A stretch of DNA of 7,051 nucleotides from Actinomycetes bacterium (GTDB lineage Bacteria; Actinomycetota; Actinomycetes; Mycobacteriales; Mycobacteriaceae): the NCBI GenBank assembly GCA_023416315.1, contig JAEZIA010000227.1, forward strand, positions 1 to 7,051. Reading direction: 5' to 3'. Under the pieces are notes generated by a model, which worked only from the letters and a program-made list of their open reading frames with translations, was not told the DNA's origin and ran no database searches. Positions 1-5,257 of this stretch are shown in pieces. The position numbers were made by a program, and so were the translations under genes. Position 1 is the first letter of the stretch. Each line of letters begins with the position of its first letter.

Positions 1-77
1 CAGCGCACAGTTATCTGCGGTACGCTCGCAACCACGCAATCCGGGGAGAATGCGGGGAGACCGACATCCAGCAGTTC
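1..77. other. Leader upstream of mmpL11, no gene
   Basis: No coding region is supported here. The stretch holds two direct copies of CGGGGAGA, at 42-49 and 53-60. The second is purine-rich enough to resemble a Shine-Dalgarno sequence but lies 17 bases before the mmpL11 ATG, which is long. A TACGCT at 21-26 fits the loose mycobacterial -10 pattern TANNNT, but its -35 region would be off the window. In M. tuberculosis the gene on the far side of mmpL11 is, from memory, the divergent heme-binding protein gene Rv0203; nothing of it is visible here. Confidence 0.5.
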
Positions 78-3014
78 ATGATGCGCCTGAGCAGCAACCT
101 GCGCAGATTCCGCTGGCTGGTTTTCTCCTGCTGGTTGCTGGCACTGGTGCCCTCGGTCTATCTGGCCCTGCATGCGTCCAACCACCTGACCGGTGGCGGC
201 TTCGACGTCGCGGGTTCGCAGTCGCTGCATGTGCAGTATCAACTGGAGGATCACTACCCCGAACAGGGTGCGTCCCCGCTGGCCCTGGTGGCCGCTCCCC
301 GCGCCGATGCCAGCTACGAGGACATGAACAGCGCCGTCGCGCATCTGGAGCAGGTGGCCAAGCAGGTTCCCAGCGTCGTCGTCGTTCCGAACCCGGCGCA
401 GCCGGCGCCCGCCCCGGACCGGCCCTACGTGGTGTCGCTGCGGCTCGACTTCAACAACACCGGCGCCGTCGACGTCGCGCGGCAGCTGCGCCAGAAGATC
501 GGCGTGACCGGTGACCAGCCCGGCCAGATCGAGAACGGCCGGGTGCGGCTGTACGTGATCGGCCAGGGCGCGCTCGGTGCCGCCGCCCAGACCAGCACCA
601 AGCACGACATCGCCGAAGCCGAGCGGTGGAACCTTCCGATCGTCCTGATTGTTTTGCTCGCGGTGTTCGGCTCGCTGGCCGCCGCGGCCGTCCCACTGCT
701 ACTCGCGGTCTGCACGGTCGTGGTGACGATGGGCGTCGTCTATCTGCTGTCGACGTTTATGAGCATGTCGGTGTTCGTGACGTCGACGGTGTCGATGTTC
801 GGCATCGCCCTGGCCGTGGACTATTCGCTGTTCATTCTGATGCGGTATCGCGAGGAGCTGCGGGCCGGGCGCGATCCGCAGCAGGCCGCGGACGCGGCGA
901 TGGCCACTTCCGGGCTGGCGGTGCTGTTGTCCGGTCTGACCGTGATCGCGTCGCTGACCGGCATCTATCTGATCAACACCCCGGTGCTCAGGTCGATGGC
1001 CACCGGCGCGATCCTGGCCGTCGCGGTCGCGGTGTTGACCTCGACGACGCTCACCCCGGCCGTGCTGGCGACGTTCGGCAGGCCGGTGGCCCGGCGCTCG
1101 GCGCTGCTGCAGTGGTCGCGTCGCGGGGAGGCCACGCAGTCGCGGTTCTGGACCCGCTGGGTCGGCTGGGTGATGCGCCGGCCGTGGCTGTCGGCGCTGA
1201 GTGCGACGGCGGTCTTGCTGCTGATGGCCGCACCGGCGTTCTCGATGGTGCTCGGCAACAGCATGCAGCGGCAGTTCCCGTCCTCCCACGAGATCCGCGG
1301 CGGGGTGGCCGCCGCGGCGCAGGCGCTCGGCCCGGGCGCGCTGGGGCCGGTGCGGGTGCTGGTCACGTTCCCGGACGGCGCGGCATCGGACCCCAAGAAC
1401 GCGGCCGCACTCGAGGCGATCAACACCGAGATCTCCAAGGCGCCGGACGTCGTCTCGGTGTCCACGCCGGTGTTCGCCGACAACGACAGCAGCGCGCTGA
1501 TCTCCGCCGTGCTCTCGGTGGACCCCGAGGACATCGCCGCCCGCAACTCCATCGACTGGATGCGTTCTCACCTGCGTGCGCTACCGGCGGCCGGCGACGC
1601 CGAGATCGACGTCGGCGGGCCGACCGCGCTGATCAAGGACTTCGACGACCGAGTCGCCCAGACCCAACCGCTGGTGTTCGTCTTCGTCGCGCTGATCGCG
1701 TTCGTGATGCTGCTCATCTCGGTGCGGTCGGTGGTCCTCGCGCTCAAGGGCGTGTTGATGACGGTGCTGTCCGTCGCCGCCGCCTACGGCAGCTTGGTGA
1801 TGGTGTTCCAGTGGGGCTGGCTGGAAGACCTGGGCATCCAGACCATCACGTCGATCGACAGCACGATCCCGCCGCTGGTGCTGGCAATGACATTCGGGCT
1901 GTCGATGGACTACGAGATCTTCCTGCTCACCCGGATCCGGGAGCGGTATCTGCAGGGTGGTGACACTCGTGACGCCGTCGCCTACGGGGTGTCCACCAGT
2001 GCCCGCACGATCACCAGCGCCGCGCTGATCATGATCGCGGTGTTCACCGGGTTCGCGTTTGCCGGTATGCCGTTGGTCGCCGAACTCGGGGTGGCGTGCG
2101 CCGTGGCGATCGCGGTCGACGCCACGATCGTCCGGCTGCTGCTGGTACCCGCGCTGATGGCGATGTTCGACCAGTGGAACTGGTGGCTGCCGGGATGGCT
2201 GGCCCGCATCCTGCCATCGGTCGACTTCGAGAAGCCGCTGCCCAAGGTCGATCTCGGTGACCTGGTCGTCATCCCCGACGACATCTCGTCGCTGGTGCCG
2301 CCGACCGCGGATCTGAAGATGGTGGTCAAGGGCGCGGCCAAGCTCAAGACACTGGCGCCGGACGCGGTCAGCGTGGCCGACCCGCTGGCGTTCATCGGGT
2401 GCACCGAGCTCGCAGGCAAGGTCAAGGGCAGCGATGACGCCCGGGCCAGGCCGGTCCGCATCGGCCCGGGCGGCACCGCGACGGTCAAGCTGATCCGCGG
2501 CTACCGCAGCGCCAGGATGGCGGCGCCGAAGCCGGTGCATCCGGTGACGATGTGGCGCGGCCGGCTCGCGATCGCGCTGGACGCGCTGGAGACCGAGGCC
2601 GACGTGCGAGAGGGACCCGTCGAGCGGCTCAGTCCGGTGGAGACCACCAATGTTCAGCTACCGACCGGCGACCGGCTGCAGATCCCGACGTGCGCGGAGA
2701 CCCTGCGCATGCAGGCCTACCTGATCTTGTGCCGCAACAGCCGGTCGGATTTCGCCGACTTCGCCGACCTGGTGAGCGGCATGGATACCGAGACTGCTGC
2801 GGTGGTACTCGCCGGGATGGACCGGTATTACTGTTCTGAACAAACTGAGCGACAATGGGTGGCGACCCAGTTGGTACGCCGGCTCGCCGATCCGGACCCG
2901 TCTGACGTCGGGGACGACGACCGATGGTCCGGGCCGGAGGGGGCCGCCGAATGGGAGCGGATCAGGCAGCGTTGCCTCGCGGTGGCGGTGGCGATGCTGG
3001 AGGAGGCGAGGTGA
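78..3014 (+). CDS. mmpL11: MmpL11 family RND lipid transporter
   Basis: This encodes a 978-residue inner-membrane transporter of the MmpL branch of the RND superfamily. MmpL11 of M. tuberculosis and M. smegmatis exports mycolic-acid-containing lipids (monomeromycolyl diacylglycerol and mycolate wax ester) and has been linked to heme uptake. The sequence shows the doubled RND plan. TM1 is at about 13-31, followed by a large extracytoplasmic loop to about 186, TM2-TM6 at about 187-335 and TM7 at about 370-393. A second extracytoplasmic loop runs to about 530, then TM8-TM12 to about 697. The Asp-Tyr pairs of the proton-relay helices are present twice, D248-Y249 in VDYSLFILMRYREEL and D611-Y612 in MDYEIFLLTRIRERY. 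A cytosolic tail of about 280 residues ends in VAMLEEAR, as I recall for M. tuberculosis MmpL11 (966 residues). The MMRLS N-terminus also matches, so the first ATG is chosen. The downstream gene overlaps by four bases. The substrate is inferred from the family, not visible here. Confidence 0.96.
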   Translation: MMRLSSNLRRFRWLVFSCWLLALVPSVYLALHASNHLTGGGFDVAGSQSLHVQYQLEDHYPEQGASPLALVAAPRADASYEDMNSAVAHLEQVAKQVPSVVVVPNPAQPAPAPDRPYVVSLRLDFNNTGAVDVARQLRQKIGVTGDQPGQIENGRVRLYVIGQGALGAAAQTSTKHDIAEAERWNLPIVLIVLLAVFGSLAAAAVPLLLAVCTVVVTMGVVYLLSTFMSMSVFVTSTVSMFGIALAVDYSLFILMRYREELRAGRDPQQAADAAMATSGLAVLLSGLTVIASLTGIYLINTPVLRSMATGAILAVAVAVLTSTTLTPAVLATFGRPVARRSALLQWSRRGEATQSRFWTRWVGWVMRRPWLSALSATAVLLLMAAPAFSMVLGNSMQRQFPSSHEIRGGVAAAAQALGPGALGPVRVLVTFPDGAASDPKNAAALEAINTEISKAPDVVSVSTPVFADNDSSALISAVLSVDPEDIAARNSIDWMRSHLRALPAAGDAEIDVGGPTALIKDFDDRVAQTQPLVFVFVALIAFVMLLISVRSVVLALKGVLMTVLSVAAAYGSLVMVFQWGWLEDLGIQTITSIDSTIPPLVLAMTFGLSMDYEIFLLTRIRERYLQGGDTRDAVAYGVSTSARTITSAALIMIAVFTGFAFAGMPLVAELGVACAVAIAVDATIVRLLLVPALMAMFDQWNWWLPGWLARILPSVDFEKPLPKVDLGDLVVIPDDISSLVPPTADLKMVVKGAAKLKTLAPDAVSVADPLAFIGCTELAGKVKGSDDARARPVRIGPGGTATVKLIRGYRSARMAAPKPVHPVTMWRGRLAIALDALETEADVREGPVERLSPVETTNVQLPTGDRLQIPTCAETLRMQAYLILCRNSRSDFADFADLVSGMDTETAAVVLAGMDRYYCSEQTERQWVATQLVRRLADPDPSDVGDDDRWSGPEGAAEWERIRQRCLAVAVAMLEEAR
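3002..3006 (+). promoter_or_regulatory. Shine-Dalgarno for the HTH gene
   Basis: GGAGG lies inside the last codons of mmpL11, four bases before the GTG at 3011 and ten before a second in-frame GTG at 3017. It supports translation from the stop/start overlap, but it cannot decide firmly between these two GTGs. Confidence 0.6.
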
Positions 3015-3499
3015 CGGTGGCAGCGCAACGCGATGCCGTACCCGCGCCGGCGTCGTTCACCGACAGCCGACCCGTCGAGTTCTGGCCCACCGCCTCGATC
3101 CGCGAGGCGCTGGAAACCGGTGACATCACCGTCTGGCAGCGCATCGTGATGGCCATCAAGCGCGATCCCTACGGCCGGACCGCGCGCCAGGTCGAGGAAG
3201 TGCTCGAGCATTCCCAGCCCTACGGGATCTCCAAGGCCCTGTCCGAGGTGCTGGTCCGCGCACGTAACCACCTGGAGGCCAACGAGCGCGCCGAGGCCGC
3301 CCGCCACGTGCGGTTGCTGTTGGACCGGTCCGGTTTGGCCGAACAGGAATTCGCCTCCCGGATCGGGGTGTCCCAGGCGGACCTGACGAGCTACCTTGAC
3401 GGCTCGGTCAGTCCACCGGCGTCGCTGATGATTCGGATGCGCAGGCTGTCCGACCGATTCGCCAAGATGCGTGCCCAGCGCGCGTCTGGCGGCCAGTAA
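3011..3499 (+). CDS. Helix-turn-helix protein, Rv0201c counterpart
   Basis: This is a 162-residue protein of unknown function, the positional counterpart of the conserved hypothetical Rv0201c (166 residues in M. tuberculosis, from memory). It is soluble, with no signal peptide or membrane helix. Residues about 25-85 form a conserved-looking helical segment (FWPTASIREALETGDIT, then IKRDPYGRTARQVEEVL). Residues about 100-150 resemble a Cro/XRE helix-turn-helix: LLLDRSGLAEQEFASRIGV, then SQADLTSYLDGSVSP, then a further helix, the order expected for helices 1-4 with recognition helix near SQADLTSYL. A DNA-binding role is therefore likely. The GTG at 3011 overlaps the mmpL11 TGA (GTGA), with GGAGG just upstream, implying translational coupling; GTG at 3017 is an alternative. 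A longer frame starting at 2924 is rejected because it runs through conserved mmpL11 codons. Whether it regulates mmpL11 or the nearby lipid genes is inference from position only. Confidence 0.85.
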   Translation: MTVAAQRDAVPAPASFTDSRPVEFWPTASIREALETGDITVWQRIVMAIKRDPYGRTARQVEEVLEHSQPYGISKALSEVLVRARNHLEANERAEAARHVRLLLDRSGLAEQEFASRIGVSQADLTSYLDGSVSPPASLMIRMRRLSDRFAKMRAQRASGGQ

Positions 3500-3501
3500 C
3501 C

Positions 3502-3924
3502 GTGGCTGCTCCGAGTTCGGCTGAGCTGCAAGAGATTCTGCGCGACACCCGCACGGTCGCGGTGGTCGGGGTGTCCGACAACCCGGACCGGCCGAGCAAC
3601 GAGGTCTACCAGTACCTGGCCCGGTTCAGTAACTACGAGCTGTATCCGGTGAACCCGAACCTGACCGAGCTCGACGGAAAGCCGGTCTATCCCTCGCTGG
3701 CGGCGCTGCCCGTGGTGCCGGACATGGTCGACGTGTTCCGCCGCTACGACGACCTGCCCGCGGTGCTCGCCGATACGCTCGCGCTGAACCCGCGGCCGAA
3801 ATACCTGTGGCTGCAACAGGGTTTGTGGCATGACGAGGTCGGCGAGCAGGCGCAGGCCGCCGGATTGCGGGTTGTGATGGACCGGTGTTTGAAGGTCGAT
3901 TACGCCCGGCTCATCGGGCGTTGA
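3502..3924 (+). CDS. CoA-binding domain protein (YccU-like)
   Basis: This is a 140-residue protein consisting of one Rossmann-like CoA-binding domain (CoA_binding_2/YccU type, related to the nucleotide-binding domain of succinyl-CoA synthetase alpha). Recognisable family motifs are TVAVVGVSDNPDRPS at 18-32 (glycine-containing phosphate-binding loop), YPVNPN at 48-53, DMVDVFRR at 74-81, WLQQGLW at 103-109, and the C-terminal VVMDRCLKVDYARL at 124-137 with its conserved Cys129. The length is normal for the family. It has no signal or membrane segment and should be cytosolic. The GTG start is two bases after the TAA of the HTH gene, with only a weak upstream GGCGG, so it is probably translated by coupling within the mmpL11 unit. 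Its 3' end overlaps omamB by 14 bases on the other strand. The natural ligand and function of these single-domain proteins are not established; CoA or acyl-CoA binding is inferred from the fold. I recall no gene at this place in M. tuberculosis. Confidence 0.9.
   Translation: MAAPSSAELQEILRDTRTVAVVGVSDNPDRPSNEVYQYLARFSNYELYPVNPNLTELDGKPVYPSLAALPVVPDMVDVFRRYDDLPAVLADTLALNPRPKYLWLQQGLWHDEVGEQAQAAGLRVVMDRCLKVDYARLIGR
3902..3921. terminator. Hairpin across convergent gene ends, candidate terminator
   Basis: ACGCCCG (3902-3908) and CGGGCGT (3915-3921) are perfect reverse complements around a six-base loop. They form a 7-bp, mostly G-C stem at the point where the CoA-binding gene and omamB meet tail to tail. 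There is no T-run on either side, so it would be a tail-less (I-shaped) type, proposed for mycobacteria. Being symmetric, it could act in both directions. It lies in coding sequence, so chance or codon constraint remains possible. Confidence 0.45.
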
Positions 3925-4600
3925 TCGGCGAGATGTCGAGCACCAACCAGCGACCTTCCTGCTGGGCCAGGCTGACCCGCAGCGCCAGCACCGCCGTGCT
4001 GGGCGGCTGACCCGGCTGGCTCTGCGTTCCGCGCATCACCACCGCGACGCTGGCCGCAGTGGGCCCCAACGCTTCCAGGCCGGCGGAGATGGTCTGCGCG
4101 GTGGCGGTGATGTTCTTCTTGGCCAGATCCGAAGTGGCTTGGGAGAATTCGCTTTTGAACGCGTCGGCACGGTCGGGCGCCATGAAGGTCGCGGCCCGAT
4201 CGAGCGCCGAAGTCGGGCTGGCCGGGGTGAACGTCGCGGTGGCCTCCGCTGCGGCGGTGGCGATTCGCACGACATCGGTGGAGTCGCGGGTGAAGGCGTG
4301 GTCGGCGCGCGTCCACTGGGTGTAACCGACGACGACGGCAGCCACCAGCGCCGTGGTCGCCAACCCGACGACGGCCAGGCGCAGGCCCGGCCCGTCGTCG
4401 TCGGTGCCCACGGTCACCGAATCCCGGCGGAACAGCACGAAGTTGACGATCATGCCCTCGACGACCAGCAGGCACAGCATCGAGCAGACCGCCACCCACC
4501 ACAGCGGCCAGCCGAGCACGACCCCGATCGCGAGCACGCCCGCGATCGCCGCCAAGGGTGCGGCGATGTCGAAGGCCAGCACCCGGGCCAGGTTCCTCAT
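3911..4600 (-). CDS. omamB: OmamB, orphan Mce-associated membrane protein (Rv0200-like)
   Basis: This encodes a 229-residue membrane protein, the same length as I recall for M. tuberculosis Rv0200 (OmamB). Three hydrophobic segments are visible, at about 10-30, 34-57 and 73-93, with a charged RRDSVTVGTDDDGPG linker before the third. An extracytoplasmic domain follows at about 97-229 and ends in WLVLDISPINAR. The C-terminal domain has the profile of Mce-associated (Mas) proteins. In M. tuberculosis, genetic work linked this protein and OmamA to Mce-dependent fatty acid and cholesterol import, probably by stabilising the transporters. The ATG at 4600 is chosen over a longer frame from 4669. It forms an ATGA overlap with the omamA stop, has GGAG at 4609-4612 eight bases upstream, and begins MRNLARVLAFD just before the first membrane segment. 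The 3' end overlaps the convergent CoA-binding gene by 14 bases. No mce operon lies in this window, which fits the orphan label. Confidence 0.9.
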   Translation of the reverse strand: MRNLARVLAFDIAAPLAAIAGVLAIGVVLGWPLWWVAVCSMLCLLVVEGMIVNFVLFRRDSVTVGTDDDGPGLRLAVVGLATTALVAAVVVGYTQWTRADHAFTRDSTDVVRIATAAAEATATFTPASPTSALDRAATFMAPDRADAFKSEFSQATSDLAKKNITATAQTISAGLEALGPTAASVAVVMRGTQSQPGQPPSTAVLALRVSLAQQEGRWLVLDISPINAR

Positions 4601-5187
4601 CGCAGCGACTCCAGCCGGGAGATCATCAGTTTGCCGTCCACATCGGAGACGCCGAGCCGCAGGTTCCACCGCACGGTGGTCGGCTTGTTGCCGGCGTTCT
4701 CGCTGACCGAGGTCGCGATGACCAGCACCGAGTCGGTGCGCCTGGCCAGCTGCGGCGGCAGGTTGGCCGGCGCCTGCGACGCCTGACCGGGCTGGGCGTC
4801 GAGATCGTGGTGCACCGCCTCGAACGACACCGACTCGATCTGTCCGGTGGTGCGGGCCTGCAGCGTACGGACCACCTCGCGGTACGGCTTGATAGCGGCT
4901 TCGAAATCGGCGTTCAACTGGCCTGCGGTCCCGTCGTGCAGTTTCGCCAGGCTGGTGTCGACGTTGCCGACGTTCATGTTGATCAGCACACCGGTCCAGT
5001 CGGCGGCCGCTGCCATCGCCCGGCCCTGGTAGGCCCGCTCGTCGGCGGCGTCGCGATGTCCGGACCAGATCAGCACGCCGAGTACGACGGCGACGACGGC
5101 GACCAGGCCGAGTGCGGCGGAGGCGACGCCGTAGCCGGTCAAGATCCGGTCGGGCGCCTCGTCAGCGGTCTCGTCGGCCTCAGGCAT
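4597..5187 (-). CDS. omamA: OmamA, orphan Mce-associated membrane protein (Rv0199-like)
   Basis: This encodes a 196-residue protein with an acidic cytosolic N-terminus (residues 1-14), one membrane helix at about 19-41 (GYGVASAALGLVAVVAVVLG) and an extracytoplasmic Mas-type domain. That domain includes WTGVLINMNVGNVDTSLAKL, HDGTAGQLNADFEAAIKPYR and the C-terminal VSDVDGKLMISRLESLR, all close to what I recall of M. tuberculosis Rv0199 (219 residues). OmamA stabilises Mce transporters and is needed for Mce1- and Mce4-linked lipid import and virulence in M. tuberculosis. The ATG at 5187 is preferred over a TTG at 5208, because MPEADE resembles the M. tuberculosis N-terminus (MPDGEQ, from memory) and the TTG would add residues overlapping a promoter-like element. 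No clear Shine-Dalgarno precedes the ATG, and a -10-like TAGCCT at 5195-5200 suggests a leaderless message. It is followed by omamB through an ATGA overlap and is divergent from zmp1. Confidence 0.9.
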   Translation of the reverse strand: MPEADETADEAPDRILTGYGVASAALGLVAVVAVVLGVLIWSGHRDAADERAYQGRAMAAAADWTGVLINMNVGNVDTSLAKLHDGTAGQLNADFEAAIKPYREVVRTLQARTTGQIESVSFEAVHHDLDAQPGQASQAPANLPPQLARRTDSVLVIATSVSENAGNKPTTVRWNLRLGVSDVDGKLMISRLESLR

Positions 5188-5194
5188 GAAGGCG

Positions 5195-5200
5195 AGGCTA
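5195..5200 (-). promoter_or_regulatory. Candidate -10 element for leaderless omamA
   Basis: Read on the minus strand, TAGCCT matches the mycobacterial SigA -10 pattern TANNNT and ends seven bases before the omamA ATG. Transcription would start at or next to the A of the ATG, giving a leaderless mRNA. This fits the missing Shine-Dalgarno. No convincing -35 hexamer is visible at the usual spacing. The short motif could occur by chance. Confidence 0.4.
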
Positions 5201-5228
5201 CCGGGCAACTACCTGCGGCCCGTACGCC

Positions 5229-5241
5229 GAGGTCGCACCTC
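5229..5241. repeat. Inverted repeat GAGGT-N3-ACCTC, possible operator
   Basis: GAGGT (5229-5233) and ACCTC (5237-5241) are perfect reverse complements around CGC, and C5227/G5243 adds one more pair after a mismatch. It lies between two divergent starts, 41 bp from the omamA ATG and 16 bp from the zmp1 GTG, a good place for a shared operator. The arms are short, so chance in GC-rich DNA is a real alternative. Confidence 0.35.
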
Positions 5242-5245
5242 TGGT

Positions 5246-5250
5246 AAGGA
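5246..5250 (+). promoter_or_regulatory. Shine-Dalgarno for zmp1
   Basis: AAGGA ends seven bases before the GTG at 5258. This spacing supports the chosen zmp1 start. Confidence 0.65.
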
Positions 5251-5257
5251 TGGTTGG

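Larger units (their letters stand above)
5188..5257. promoter_or_regulatory. Divergent omamA/zmp1 intergenic region
   Basis: This is a 70-bp gap between the omamA ATG and the zmp1 GTG. It must carry control signals for at least zmp1, whose coding strand has no other upstream neighbour, and very likely for omamA. It contains the -10-like TAGCCT for omamA, a small palindrome near its middle, and the zmp1 Shine-Dalgarno. I see no exact TANNNT -10 for zmp1 on the plus strand. Confidence 0.7.

Noticed and set aside
50..514. Plus-strand frame starting at ATG 50, overlapping the mmpL11 N-terminus
   Set aside because: Out of frame with the conserved mmpL11 start; the protein degenerates into Arg/Ala repeats and no homologue is recognised.
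699..1571. Minus-strand open frame (290 codons) opposite mmpL11
   Set aside because: Same antisense artefact: His/Arg-rich, no motif, mirrored from conserved coding.
626..1963. Long plus-strand open frame (445 codons) inside mmpL11
   Set aside because: It lies wholly within mmpL11 in another frame, with an Arg/Gly/Ala-rich composition typical of frame-shifted GC-rich DNA and no recognisable domain.
1581..2540. Long minus-strand open frame (319 codons) opposite mmpL11
   Set aside because: Antisense to conserved MmpL11 transmembrane coding; His/Arg/Gln/Asp-rich low-complexity protein with no family signature.
2749..2769. Tandem ttcgccgac repeat in mmpL11
   Set aside because: It encodes DFADFADL, a segment that appears conserved in MmpL11, so it is explained by protein sequence.
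2924..3499. Longer start (ATG 2924) for the HTH gene
   Set aside because: It would overlap mmpL11 by 91 bases and add low-complexity Gly/Arg sequence; the GTG at 3011 has an overlapping stop and a good ribosome site.
4139..4786. Plus-strand frame opposite omamB/omamA
   Set aside because: Antisense to two well-matched Mas-family genes; Arg/His/Asp-rich with no domain.
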